Shown: positions 25,264 through 34,776, counted from the first letter of the stretch. The stretch: 64,000 nucleotides of DNA from Prevotellaceae bacterium (GCA_015257125.1 JABZKU010000005.1:1-64000), one strand, 5' to 3'. Notes: a model not told the origin generated them from the sequence alone. Translations and numbers: made by a program.

Positions 25264-26352
25264 TCAGCGTGCGCCTTCGTCGTAGATCACAGCTTTGATG
25301 CCCGTGCTGATGCCTTCGGGGTGCAGGTGTTTGCTCACATAGCGCGAGCTGCGCAGCAAGGTGTCGTAGACCTGCACAAGTTCTGCCTCGAAGCGGTTGC
25401 CTTTGCGTTCGAAATCATAGAACTGTTTCGCCGCGTCGAAGCGCAGACCGGCGCGGAAGGTCAATCCCTGTTCGGTGCCGGTGTAGCCCGACCCCAGTCC
25501 GGTAATTTCCTTCGGCGGATAGTCGGGAATGGGATTGCGCTTGCTGGCGAAGACAAAGAGGTAGTAGCGCTTATCCTTGATCTCACGCAGCAACGATTGG
25601 TTGGTTTCCACGTTGCGTTTCATGAAATAGTCGCTCCGGAAATAGGTGCGACCGCCGCGGTAGATGCGCAGTTGCGGATTCACCATGCGCTCGAAGGCCA
25701 GCCGGTTGTCCACTGCCTGCTGCACCACGGCTTCCGCCTCTTCGGGTGCGCCGAGTCGCGTCAGGCGGATGTATTCTCTTGCCGGCAACAAGTGGTTGGC
25801 CGAGCGGAACATGAGGTTGCCGTCGGGATCTTTGCCCATGTAGAGCCAGTCTGAGGCACCTTCAAAACGGTCATTGGCCAAGCGGTGCACATAGGTGTAG
25901 GTGGCGAAGCTCAACTGCGCGAAGCTGTTGCGGTTCACGGTGTATTGGCTCACAATCGGGCGCACCGCCGTTTCCTCGTCGAAGTCGGCGCGCGTCTCCA
26001 CCGTGTTGTTTTCGGCAAAACGCATCGTGAAGCAGTGGCCGCCGTAGCCGTAGCTGCCGCGCAAAGCCGTTTGGTTGATGGCCTCATCGGGATTGCTGTA
26101 GAGGAGCGAGTCCGTTTTGGGAAAATAGATGACGCGCCAACCGTGGGGCGCGGCGATGAGTTCGCGGCGCAAGTCCTCGACGGCGTTTTGGCTGCGCTGT
26201 GTCGGCGTTTGGTCGAAGGCCGTCTGCTCGTCGCCGCAGGCCGTGAGCGAAAGCGTGCCGAGGCTCAACGACAAGGCGAAGAGAGCGGGAGCAAAGCCGG
26301 ACAGCGGGAGGCGACGAACCGAACCGAAGGAGAAAAGGGAGAACTTAGTCAT
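25264..26352 (-). CDS. DUF4302 family lipoprotein
   Basis: The protein has 362 residues with a signal ending in the lipobox SLTAC (Cys39). The block RRELIAAPHGWRVIYFPKTD (residues about 62-81), then GYGGHCFTMRFAENNTVETR, is the conserved start of DUF4302 (PF14135), a family encoded next to SusC/SusD pairs and TIGR04549 metallohydrolases. The start overlaps the metallohydrolase stop by 8 bp, showing translational coupling. Function of the family is unknown; an outer-membrane accessory role is inferred. Confidence 0.8.
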   Translation of the reverse strand: MTKFSLFSFGSVRRLPLSGFAPALFALSLSLGTLSLTACGDEQTAFDQTPTQRSQNAVEDLRRELIAAPHGWRVIYFPKTDSLLYSNPDEAINQTALRGSYGYGGHCFTMRFAENNTVETRADFDEETAVRPIVSQYTVNRNSFAQLSFATYTYVHRLANDRFEGASDWLYMGKDPDGNLMFRSANHLLPAREYIRLTRLGAPEEAEAVVQQAVDNRLAFERMVNPQLRIYRGGRTYFRSDYFMKRNVETNQSLLREIKDKRYYLFVFASKRNPIPDYPPKEITGLGSGYTGTEQGLTFRAGLRFDAAKQFYDFERKGNRFEAELVQVYDTLLRSSRYVSKHLHPEGISTGIKAVIYDEGAR

Positions 26353-27343
26353 GTGACCGTTGTTGTTGGACGAATGAATTTAGGCGGCGCACCGTTCGCA
26401 CTTGCAGGCGGCGCAGGTCGAGGTTCCACGTTTGGCGCACATAGGTGTCGACAAATTGCTGTTTGGCGGTGAGTTCGCGATAAGCCTGTTTGGCTTCTTC
26501 GGCATAGCGCGCATTGATTTCCGGATCGATGTCGGTGTCGGGGGTCGCCGCCTCGGTGAGTGCCGCTTGCACCTGTGCCGGTGTGGCGCAAAGGGTGGCG
26601 CTGAGCATTTCGGCAAAGTCATCTTCGGCCGAAACCATGCCGTGCATCGTGAGGCATCCGCGCTTGTTGGCCCAACTGTCGAGCCCGAATTGCTGTTGCG
26701 GCGTGGTGGCATAGCCCCATGGTGCGGCGAGCGAAGCGGTGCTGTGTGTGTAGCGTTGTGCGCTGATGCGCGAGAATGCATCGCGATCGTAGGGCATCAC
26801 AGCCGTGAGGTGCTTGCAGAGCTGGTGCAAGCCGCTGCGTGTGAGGGCATAGACCTGTCCTTCGTCGTCGGGCGCGAAGGCATTGAGGTTGAAGAGCGCC
26901 ATCTCGGCCGTCGAACCGGCGGTGGGGAGATACAAACGTGCCATGCCGTTTTCGTCACGGAACGTGCCGCCGTAGAGATACAGGCGCAGCGGTGCGCGGC
27001 CGAACAGGAGGTTGGGGCGATCGAGCCCTTCGGCGGCGAAGCTTTCGAGACAAAGGTGGCGGAAGGCTTCGAGTGCCGGGCGCACCTGCTCAAGGCGGGG
27101 CGGATAGATGCGGTCGGTCGTGGCGCCGGCGTGATTTTCCTGCCGATAGACCACTTCGATACCGTAGGGCAGGGTGATGCTGTCGCGAATCCAGCGATCC
27201 AGTTCGCTGTCGCTGTGGTGTTCGGTGCCGGCGTCCACCACGCTGTGGGGCGAAAGGCGTTCGTCGCTGCAACCGCTGAGGGTAGCGGCGGCGAGCAAGA
27301 AGGTGCATGCGGCGGTCAATCCGCGTGAGGAGAGAGTGAACAT
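26345..27343 (-). CDS. substrate import-associated metallohydrolase-type lipoprotein lacking HExxH
   Basis: The protein has 332 residues with a lipoprotein signal (TLSGC, Cys25). SELDRWIRDSITLPYGIEVV and the later GMVSAEDDFAEMLS match the TIGR04549 / Peptidase_Mx1-like lipoproteins that accompany SusC/SusD. The family normally has HHExxHxLxQ; here the aligned segment is RSGLHQLCKHL (about residues 169-179, near 26811-26838), so the catalytic Glu is Gln and the zinc-binding spacing is lost. No other HExxH exists in the protein. It is probably a binding protein rather than a peptidase. The downstream Tyr and Trp positions of the family seem kept. Confidence 0.75.
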   Translation of the reverse strand: MFTLSSRGLTAACTFLLAAATLSGCSDERLSPHSVVDAGTEHHSDSELDRWIRDSITLPYGIEVVYRQENHAGATTDRIYPPRLEQVRPALEAFRHLCLESFAAEGLDRPNLLFGRAPLRLYLYGGTFRDENGMARLYLPTAGSTAEMALFNLNAFAPDDEGQVYALTRSGLHQLCKHLTAVMPYDRDAFSRISAQRYTHSTASLAAPWGYATTPQQQFGLDSWANKRGCLTMHGMVSAEDDFAEMLSATLCATPAQVQAALTEAATPDTDIDPEINARYAEEAKQAYRELTAKQQFVDTYVRQTWNLDLRRLQVRTVRRLNSFVQQQRSHD

Positions 27344-27349
27344 GGGCGA

Positions 27350-28996
27350 TTAGCGTTGAGGAGCATTGCGCTCGCGAGGATTCGGACGAAGACCGCGCTC
27401 GATGGCCTGCGTGGGGATTTGTAGGAGTTTGCGCGGATCTTCCTTTTCGAGCGGGAAGTAGTAGCGACTCTTCGAACTACGCCGCACACTGAGGTGGAAG
27501 CGGCGGATGTCGAACCAACGAAGTCCTTCCTGGAAGAACTCTTTGCGGCGGAAGTCGAGAATGGTTTTGACGAGCGCGAGCTGTTTGAGCGTCAGTCCGT
27601 AGGTGGGCGAAATGACGTTGTAGTTGGCGCGGTCGGTTGTGGTGTAGACGCTGCGCTCCACGGCCGGCATGAAACCAAACTTTCCTTGCATGTACTCGAC
27701 GAGGTCGTCGATGGCGCGGTTGTAGTCCTTGCGCATCGCGTGCGCCTCCATGCGGTTGAGCAGCACCTCGTCGACGGTGAGCAACACGTTGGTGACATAG
27801 AGTTCGCGGGGCTTCGATCCCGTGCTCTCGCTGCTCGATATTTCGTCGAACTTGGCCATATAGAAGCCTTCTTTCACCGGCGAGGGCGAGGACGTGAAGA
27901 GGTAGTGACCGACGAAGTTCATCTTTTCGTAGTCGCCGCCGCCTTCGATGCCCTTCTTGGCAAACACCGCGTCGACAATGTTCCAAGTGGCGCCGAATTT
28001 CTCGGTGGGTGCGGTGCGCGCCAGTCGCGATTCGGTGGTGGTGAGGAGCAGATTGGCCGGTTCGTCCGTGGCATTGTAGAGGCGGTGGAGACCGGGATGA
28101 TCAAACTCGAGGGCATCGGCATATTTGTTCCAGCGGCGCAGATTTTTCTTCGCATCGCCGCCCAGCACATAGTCGGCATAGGCCACCACCTGGTCCCAAT
28201 CGCCCTTGAACAGGTAGAAACGCGTGGCAAAAGCGTAGGCGGCGCGCTTGTTGAAGTGGAACTTCGGGTGGGCATAGTAGTGATCGTCCACCAAGGTGAT
28301 GCCGCGTTTTAGGTCGGCCTCGATTTTGTCGTAGACCTCGCGCACGGTGCCGCGCTCGTAGTTCACGATGGCGTGCTTCTCGGGCTGCTCCACATAGGGG
28401 ATGCCGGGGCTTTGCGGATCGTTGCCGTAGGGCGCGGCCCAAATGTTGACGAGCATGAAGTGGAGATAGGCACGGAGCAGGAAGGCCTCGCCGTAGAGGG
28501 CTTTGACGCGCGGCGTTTTGGGGTAGCGTGCCAGCAGTTCGAGTGCCTTGTTGGCCTGGGCGATGCCTTTGTAGCAGGCATTCCAATAGTTGAGGGGCGT
28601 GTCGAGGTCGTCTTGGTCGTAGTCTTCCCAAAAGTACATGGCCTCGTTGAGCTGCGTGTGCTGTCCGTTGGGACGCTCGGCCACATTGTCTGTGCGCGGC
28701 TCGAGAAACGGGATGTAGGAGGCTTCGGGGTAGGCGCCGGTGAGGAGTTCGGCGATTTTCGCTTCGGAGTCGATGCGCACATTGAGCTCGGAATCGGGAC
28801 TTACGTCGAGAAAATCGTTGCAGGCGGTGAGCATTCCGCCCCCGAGGAGGGCGATTGCCAGCGCAGCGCCACAGCTTGTCGACACCCAACGACGGTTTTC
28901 GCCGAGATGGTGTGCGAACGTCTGCGAAAACTCCACAGGTTTGCGCAGAAAACGGTGGACTTTTGAGAGAAACAAGGGACTTTTTTCCGAAAACAT
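27350..28996 (-). CDS. RagB/SusD family nutrient-binding lipoprotein
   Basis: The protein has 548 residues from the ATG at 28996, 4 bp after the SusC stop. The lipobox MLTAC is at about residues 55-59, followed by NDFLDVSPDSE, the standard SusD start. Helical TPR motifs carry YWNACYKGIAQANKALELLA, and the C-terminal SusD domain includes VDEVLLNRMEAHAMRKDYNR and FRRKEFFQEGLRWFDIRRF. It caps the SusC channel on the cell surface and delivers ligand. The first 36 codons are unusual: they derive from a 21-bp repeat, giving heptads such as FSEKSPL and FLSKVHR before the hydrophobic signal. An in-frame GTG at 28885 could be the true start. Confidence 0.9.
   Translation of the reverse strand: MFSEKSPLFLSKVHRFLRKPVEFSQTFAHHLGENRRWVSTSCGAALAIALLGGGMLTACNDFLDVSPDSELNVRIDSEAKIAELLTGAYPEASYIPFLEPRTDNVAERPNGQHTQLNEAMYFWEDYDQDDLDTPLNYWNACYKGIAQANKALELLARYPKTPRVKALYGEAFLLRAYLHFMLVNIWAAPYGNDPQSPGIPYVEQPEKHAIVNYERGTVREVYDKIEADLKRGITLVDDHYYAHPKFHFNKRAAYAFATRFYLFKGDWDQVVAYADYVLGGDAKKNLRRWNKYADALEFDHPGLHRLYNATDEPANLLLTTTESRLARTAPTEKFGATWNIVDAVFAKKGIEGGGDYEKMNFVGHYLFTSSPSPVKEGFYMAKFDEISSSESTGSKPRELYVTNVLLTVDEVLLNRMEAHAMRKDYNRAIDDLVEYMQGKFGFMPAVERSVYTTTDRANYNVISPTYGLTLKQLALVKTILDFRRKEFFQEGLRWFDIRRFHLSVRRSSKSRYYFPLEKEDPRKLLQIPTQAIERGLRPNPRERNAPQR
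28928..28993 (+). repeat. 21-bp phased repeat, locus 1 (four units, within susD 5' end)
   Basis: AAA triplets occur at 28928, 28949, 28970 and 28991, exactly 21 bp apart. A T run precedes the triplet by nine bases in the clearer units (TTTT at 28961 and 28983). On the minus strand this reads as heptads of the type F-x-x-K. The same period and orientation occur at 35225-35311 and 56069-56134. Confidence 0.65.
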
Positions 28997-29000
28997 GGCG

Positions 29001-32000
29001 TCAAAATCCGAGATTGAGGGTGAGCGTGATTTGTCGTGGCGTGGGAAGTGCCACACCTCCCGAACGATAGTATTCGGGATCCTGGCCGTGCAAACGCTTG
29101 TCGGCGTAGATGAGCAGCGGGTTGGTGACGTTGAGGCGCAGAGAGGCCGAAGAGAGGGGCAGGCGCTTGAGGTGTGCGGATGAAAGCGTGTAGGCCACGG
29201 CCACATTCTTCAGGCGCACGAAACTGCCGTCGGCCACCATCTGCTGCGAGTAGTTGTAGGTGTTGTAGGCGCGCTCGATGTTTTCGCGTCCCACCTTGTC
29301 GATCAGCGCTTGCGAGGGCAGGGTGGGCACATCGGTGCGCAGTTCGTCACCGGGATTGAGCCAGCGGTCGACATAACGCTTGGAGAAGACGTTGAGATCG
29401 GCGAAGGCCGGGTCGAAAGTGGGGTTGAGGCGCAGTTTGTTGCCCGCCTGCATGGTGACAAAGAACGAGAATTCCCACGGGCCGAGGGTGAACACGTTGG
29501 AGAGTCCGCCGGTGTAGCGCGGTTCCACGGGACCGTGATAGATGAGGTAGGTCTTGGCGTACTGCGTGTCGAGGAAATCTGCCCCGGCAATGTGGGCATA
29601 GTCGCCGGCGCCGAGGGGATAGCGACCGAAGTCGAAGGTGGGGAGGCCGTTGATGTCGAGTCCGTTGAAATTGTAGGAGAAAAGCGATCCGCGGGGGAAG
29701 CCTACGACGTTGCCTCTGCCGCGTCCGGCCACCATGTCGAGGGCGGTGGGCGTGTTGAGCAGGCGCGTCACTTTTTGATCCATGGCGCTGAGCGTAAGGG
29801 TGGTGCTCCACGAGAAGCGGTCGGCCTTGATGTTGAGCGTGCGCACACCAATTTCGGCACCCACGGTGCGGAGGTCGCCGAAGTTGGCGTATTTATAATA
29901 TTGTCCGCCGATTCCCGAGGTGAGGACGCGGTCGATGAGATCATAGCTGTTGCGTCGGTAGAGATCGACGGTGGCGCTCACGCGATTGTTCCACAGGCCG
30001 AGCTCCAAGCCGAGGTTCCACTCGTACATCTTCTCCCACGTGAGATCGCGGTTCTCGAGATGGCGGATATCGATCTTGTTTTCTCGGTCGGCGAGGTGGT
30101 GTCTTTGCACAATGCCGCTTCGGTAGACGGCAGACGCGTTGATGGCTTCCTCATTCATCTTGGCGGTGAGTCCATAGCTGAGGCGAACGGCGAGTTTCGA
30201 GACGTGGCGATACGGCCGCATGAAGGTTTCGCGGTCGATGTTCCATTTCGCGCCGAGATTCCAGGTGGGTAACCAGAGCGTTCCGGCTTCGCGTCCCGCG
30301 GTGTTGGCACTTTCGTAGTTTAGCACGGCGTTAAACACGTAGCGGCCGGCAAATCCGTAGGTGCCGTTGAGCGAAAACGTCAAACCGCGGTCTTCTCGTT
30401 CGCGCAAAGCGAAGTAGTTGTTGTTCTCTTCGGCGAGTTTGCGGAAAATGAGGGGGCTGGTGTAGACCTGATTGCCGCGATCATATTGTATGCCGTAGCC
30501 GGTGAAGGGGGTGGTGGTGCGGTGTGCGGTGCGCAACTCGGCAAAGGCGAAGGCTTTGAAGTCGTGTTCGCCGCGCTTGAGGTCGTAGTCGGCGGCCAAA
30601 CGCGCGAGCCAACTGCTGAGCGAGGCCTCGTTGTTGTCGAGCAATCCGCCTTGGGGAATGCCGATTTGGGGTTGCAACTCGGGATGGTCCTTGTCGTGCA
30701 CCAAATAGACGTTGTCTTGCGCCACGAGCGGGGTCTCGTTGGCACGAAAGGCCTGAATGAGATTGCTGCTCTCGGTGACTTTGTGCGTGGAGGAGGTGTG
30801 TGCGCGACGAGCGGCCACAAGGGCTTTGAGCGACAGGCCTTCGCGCAACTGATAGGTGGCTTCGCCCTGGAGTTTGAAGTCGATTACCTCGAGATCCAAG
30901 GTGTTGTTGGCATACTCGTTGAGGATATTGAAGGGCGCCCAGTTGTTGCGATAGAAGGAGAGTCGGCCGTTTGCGTCGTAAGGTGAGAGCGTGCGGCTCG
31001 TTCCCAAGGCATACGAGAAAGGATTGATGTCAAAATCGCGCTCGAATACGCCTTGGGCATGGTTTTTGCGCTGAGGTAAAGTGCCGGGTGCGGACTGTGA
31101 GCGCAAACTTCCCTGCGCGGAGAGCGTGGCGGTGAGGCGCGGCGAGACAAAGAAGGTGTTTTTGAGATTTGCCGTGAGGCGGTCCACCTTTTCGGGCAGT
31201 GTCCATCCGCCATCGTGGAGAAAACCGACCGAAGCGTAGGTGGCGGTGTTTTTTCCCCCGCCCGACAGCGACAACGTGTGCTGGGTCGTGGGCGAAAGTG
31301 TGAAGAGCAGATCAAACCAGTCGGTGTTGGCATATTCTGCGCGGCGCAAAAAGTCGCGACGTGCCGCGTCGGTGTTTTCCAGCCCGAAGGAGCCGGTCGA
31401 CGGGTCGTAGGTGTTGGCCGCTTTGTAGTACTGGTGAAACACGCCTCCGCGTCTTCCGTACAAAGCACTGCTGGAATTGAAGTAACCTTTGTCTTCCATC
31501 TCGCGATATACAGACATCGTCTCTTGCGAATTGAGCAAATCGAAATCGGCATACCGAGGTTTGAGGCGAACCGTGTTCTCTGTGCTGTAATTCACGGAGA
31601 GCGGCGTGTCGCGGCGGCCGTTTTTGGTCGTGATGACGATGACGCCGTTCAGCGCACGGGCACCATAAACGGAAGTTGCACTGGCATCTTTCAAAACTTG
31701 TATGTCTTGGATGTCAGATGGGTTCAAACCGGCGATAGCCGAGCCGATTAGCGTCACGGCATCCCCTGATGCGAGCTGATCCAGCGAGAGGTGAACGAGA
31801 TCTTCGTACACCGCGCCGTCAATCACCCAAAGCGGTTGCACATTGCCGAGGATGGACGCGCCGCCACGGATGTTAATGCGCGGCGCAGCGCCGAATGTGC
31901 CCGAAATGTTCTGGATGTTGAGGCCGGGGACGCGGCCTTCGAGCATGCGGCTCACGTCGTTGAGGCCTTCGAGGCGCACATCGCTCATCTTCACGGCCGA

Positions 32001-32390
32001 TGCTGCACCGGTATAGATGCGGTTGCGCACTTTTTGGTAGCCGGTTACGACCACTTCGTCGAGACTTCGCGTGTCTTCCTCCAACTGAATGCGCAGCGTG
32101 TCGCTTGTTGTGATACGAACACGGCGTGCGAGCATGCCAAGGTGGGAGACAAGGAGCGTTTTCCCTAAGGGACGAACGGAAGTCTTGAGTGTAAAGTGCC
32201 CTTCCTCGTTGGTTACAGTGCGCGCTTGCGTGTTGGTCAGTTGAACATGTGCGCCGGCAAGAGGAAGTCCACGCATATCGGTCACAATGCCCGTGACGGC
32301 CGCCGAAGTTTGGGCTTGGGCGACGGTGGCACCGCTTGTTGCAGCGCAGACAAGGGCGAAAATGGCCGGAAGTTGATAGGTTGAAGTCAT
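29001..32390 (-). CDS. SusC/RagA family TonB-linked outer membrane transporter
   Basis: The protein has 1129 residues. After the signal peptide comes a carboxypeptidase-D-regulatory-like domain (VTGIVTDMRGLPLAGAHVQL, about 32-110), then the TonB box/plug start SLDEVVVTGYQKV and the plug with NIRGGASILGNVQPLWVIDG and DIQVLKDASATSVYGARALN. The 22-strand beta-barrel fills the rest, ending in ITLTLNLGF with the C-terminal Phe. It imports a ligand too large for porins together with the SusD partner encoded 4 bp downstream. The ligand is unknown; no glycosidase or protease is in the operon. Confidence 0.95.
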   Translation of the reverse strand: MTSTYQLPAIFALVCAATSGATVAQAQTSAAVTGIVTDMRGLPLAGAHVQLTNTQARTVTNEEGHFTLKTSVRPLGKTLLVSHLGMLARRVRITTSDTLRIQLEEDTRSLDEVVVTGYQKVRNRIYTGAASAVKMSDVRLEGLNDVSRMLEGRVPGLNIQNISGTFGAAPRINIRGGASILGNVQPLWVIDGAVYEDLVHLSLDQLASGDAVTLIGSAIAGLNPSDIQDIQVLKDASATSVYGARALNGVIVITTKNGRRDTPLSVNYSTENTVRLKPRYADFDLLNSQETMSVYREMEDKGYFNSSSALYGRRGGVFHQYYKAANTYDPSTGSFGLENTDAARRDFLRRAEYANTDWFDLLFTLSPTTQHTLSLSGGGKNTATYASVGFLHDGGWTLPEKVDRLTANLKNTFFVSPRLTATLSAQGSLRSQSAPGTLPQRKNHAQGVFERDFDINPFSYALGTSRTLSPYDANGRLSFYRNNWAPFNILNEYANNTLDLEVIDFKLQGEATYQLREGLSLKALVAARRAHTSSTHKVTESSNLIQAFRANETPLVAQDNVYLVHDKDHPELQPQIGIPQGGLLDNNEASLSSWLARLAADYDLKRGEHDFKAFAFAELRTAHRTTTPFTGYGIQYDRGNQVYTSPLIFRKLAEENNNYFALREREDRGLTFSLNGTYGFAGRYVFNAVLNYESANTAGREAGTLWLPTWNLGAKWNIDRETFMRPYRHVSKLAVRLSYGLTAKMNEEAINASAVYRSGIVQRHHLADRENKIDIRHLENRDLTWEKMYEWNLGLELGLWNNRVSATVDLYRRNSYDLIDRVLTSGIGGQYYKYANFGDLRTVGAEIGVRTLNIKADRFSWSTTLTLSAMDQKVTRLLNTPTALDMVAGRGRGNVVGFPRGSLFSYNFNGLDINGLPTFDFGRYPLGAGDYAHIAGADFLDTQYAKTYLIYHGPVEPRYTGGLSNVFTLGPWEFSFFVTMQAGNKLRLNPTFDPAFADLNVFSKRYVDRWLNPGDELRTDVPTLPSQALIDKVGRENIERAYNTYNYSQQMVADGSFVRLKNVAVAYTLSSAHLKRLPLSSASLRLNVTNPLLIYADKRLHGQDPEYYRSGGVALPTPRQITLTLNLGF

Positions 32391-32408
32391 TTGAGGCAGG
32401 ATATAGGC

Positions 32409-34682
32409 TTACCAGTTGAAGATTGCTCCACCATAGAGCCCGAAAGGATGTCCGGCGCGTAGGCCGGAGGGATGACGCGAGACGAGATAGCGCGCATTGG
32501 TCACGTTGATTGCGTTGATCGTGAGCGTTACGTGGCGATTGAGGCGTGCTTTGGCCGAGGCGTCGACGATGAAGTGCGAGGGAATGGTCTCGCTTTTGGG
32601 CATTGCTCCCTGTCCCGGCACGGTACGCATGGCGCCGTTGTAGCGCAGTCCCACGTTGAGTTCGTAACCGCGGTATTCCGCGCCGAGTTGTGCATTGGCG
32701 GCGTGTCGGAAGATGTAGGGAATCTCGTCGCCCATGTGGACATCGCCCCAAGCGTCGCTCGAAAACTCATTGCGCATCTCAGTGTGCGTATAAGTATAGG
32801 TGAGTTGCAACGGGAAGTTCACGCGTCCGATGCGCGGTTGGGCTTGTGCGAGAAACTCAGCGCCGCCCACGGCCGCTTTGCCCACATTAAATTGTTCCAA
32901 CGTGCCCTGTCCGCCCGCGGCGAGGAGGTCACTGCCGAGCATGTTGCGGTAGTTGTTGAAAAAGCCGATGGCTTCGATTTTCAACCGGCGCGAACTCCAG
33001 CGCGCACCGCCTTCAAAGTTGGTACTGTTCTCTGCTTTTTGGTAGAGCGTGGCACTCGGGGGCGCAAAACCGCGGTGCACGCCGCCCAAGAGCGAGAGTT
33101 GTGAGGTGAGTTTCACGTTAAAACCGAAACCCGGGAGCCAAGCTGCGGCGTGGTTGGGCGTTTCGATACGCACCTTGCCGCTGCGTCGCGGATCGGCGGC
33201 GGTAAAATCGCGTTTCAAGAGACTCACGTCCTCATATCGCGCACCGGCGGTCAGTGTCCACGCCCCGCGCGTCCATTTAGCCAGTGCATAGCCCGACCAA
33301 GCGTGGGCTTCGGTGATGCGGTTGGAGTTGCTGCCCGGTAATCCCGGAAGGAAGGGCTGCATACGGCCGTCTTTCATCGCGAAAGCATCGTCTTGTTGGA
33401 AACGATCCTCATCATCCACATGATAGCGGAGGCCTATTTCGGCCGTGAGCCAACCTCCCAGCGCATCGCCACGCCATTCGCCCTTGCTCTGCACACCACG
33501 CGAATGGTAGGCGCGGTGATTGGCACGGAGCATCAAGGCTTCGCCCGAGAAATTGCGCGCTCCGGTGAGCAGGTCGAAGTATTCGCGATTCACTTCGGGG
33601 TCGGCCAGCACATCGGCGATGGTTCTCCGCTCGGCCTTGGTCACGCCGGAGCGCACGTCGTTGAGTTTATACCAATTGCGGAAGAAGTAATTATAATAAA
33701 CCTGTGAGGTAATGTTCCATCGGTAGCCGCCGTTCACCACATAAGTGGCCGCCCACTGGGTGTGGCGTGTGGTGAGTCGGTCGCGTTGTGCGCCGGCGTA
33801 GCGGAAATAGGGGTTGCGTGCAAAATCGCTTTCGGAGAGTCCGAGATAGGTTTCGTCGGAATGCTCGTCGGCATAGCCCGCTTTGAGTTCCAAGCGGTGG
33901 TTGATGCTCGAGTCGAAGGCGGTTCGCACCATAAATTTACCGGAAATATCGTTGCGGCGGAAACCTTCGCGCTCATCGGGCTCGCCTTTGCGGAAACCCT
34001 TCGAACGATAGTGTAGATACTCGAGCACAAAGCCCGTGTGCTTCCAGCTGTTGCCCACAGTAGCGTAGGATTTGAACGTATCGTAGCTACCGTAGGACGC
34101 ATTGAGGCGGGCGGTGAAGCGCTGTGGCACGGCGGTGGACACGAGGTTCACGGCACCGCCCGTGGTGAAGGGACCATATTGCACCTGGCTGCTGCCTTTA
34201 AGCACTTCGATGGCCTGCATGCGCGCCACATTGGGGAAGTAATAAGCCGCCGGTGCGGAGTAAGGCGCGGGGGCAATGAGAATGCCGTCTTCCATGAGGG
34301 AGATGCGTTCGCTTCGTTCGGCTTTCGTTCCGCGTAAACTGATGTTGGGACGCAGGCCGAAGCCGTCTTCCTCGTAGACATTGACGCCCGGCACACTTTT
34401 GAGCAGGCGGTTGATGTCGGTGTAGCCCATGCGCTGAATTTCTTGCGGCGAGATGTAGTAGGCTGATCCCGTGCGGTTGCGGGCTTCAAACTTACTTCCG
34501 AGCATTTGTCCGGCATTGACCACCACTTCCGAGATTTTCAAATCTCGACGTGTGGAGTCTGCACCGGTTGAATCGGGGGCTGCGTTGGTCATGCGTGCGG
34601 GAATTGAGGGCACACTGCGGCCGGCCGTACTGAGAGGTACGAGCCCCATGAGGAGGAGTCCGAAAGGATAGATATCTCGCAT
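32409..34682 (-). CDS. FecA-like TonB-dependent receptor
   Basis: The protein has 757 residues from the ATG at 34682, which gives a good signal peptide; an ATG at 34715 would add 11 residues. The plug domain includes DINRLLKSVPGVNVYEEDGF, then GLRPNISLRGTKAERSERIS and VLKGSSQVQYGPFTTGGAVN, all strongly resembling ferric-dicitrate (FecA) and related iron receptors. The barrel ends AGHPFGLYGGAIFNW with a C-terminal aromatic. Unlike the SusC it has no long N-terminal extension. It is the first gene of the operon, 18 bp before SusC. Iron-chelate or haem import is the best guess. Confidence 0.9.
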   Translation of the reverse strand: MRDIYPFGLLLMGLVPLSTAGRSVPSIPARMTNAAPDSTGADSTRRDLKISEVVVNAGQMLGSKFEARNRTGSAYYISPQEIQRMGYTDINRLLKSVPGVNVYEEDGFGLRPNISLRGTKAERSERISLMEDGILIAPAPYSAPAAYYFPNVARMQAIEVLKGSSQVQYGPFTTGGAVNLVSTAVPQRFTARLNASYGSYDTFKSYATVGNSWKHTGFVLEYLHYRSKGFRKGEPDEREGFRRNDISGKFMVRTAFDSSINHRLELKAGYADEHSDETYLGLSESDFARNPYFRYAGAQRDRLTTRHTQWAATYVVNGGYRWNITSQVYYNYFFRNWYKLNDVRSGVTKAERRTIADVLADPEVNREYFDLLTGARNFSGEALMLRANHRAYHSRGVQSKGEWRGDALGGWLTAEIGLRYHVDDEDRFQQDDAFAMKDGRMQPFLPGLPGSNSNRITEAHAWSGYALAKWTRGAWTLTAGARYEDVSLLKRDFTAADPRRSGKVRIETPNHAAAWLPGFGFNVKLTSQLSLLGGVHRGFAPPSATLYQKAENSTNFEGGARWSSRRLKIEAIGFFNNYRNMLGSDLLAAGGQGTLEQFNVGKAAVGGAEFLAQAQPRIGRVNFPLQLTYTYTHTEMRNEFSSDAWGDVHMGDEIPYIFRHAANAQLGAEYRGYELNVGLRYNGAMRTVPGQGAMPKSETIPSHFIVDASAKARLNRHVTLTINAINVTNARYLVSRHPSGLRAGHPFGLYGGAIFNW

Positions 34683-34745
34683 AGAAAAAAGAGGGTGCGC
34701 GTGGGCGCACTTCATTGCATATTTACAGACAGAAGTTTTGAACCG

Positions 34746-34776
34746 CGAAATTAAGAACTCTTACACACGCACGCAA
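34746..34776 (-). promoter_or_regulatory. candidate promoter of the TonB/SusC/SusD operon
   Basis: On the minus strand TTG (34774-34776), a 20-bp spacer and TAATTTCG (34746-34753) match the Bacteroidetes consensus TTTG/N19-21/TAnnTTTG with one mismatch in the -7 box. It is placed about 65 bp upstream of the chosen receptor start. No operator could be identified. Confidence 0.4.

Noticed and set aside
26402..27328. Plus-strand 308-codon frame opposite the metallohydrolase
   Set aside because: Antisense shadow; the minus-strand protein has a lipobox and family motifs.
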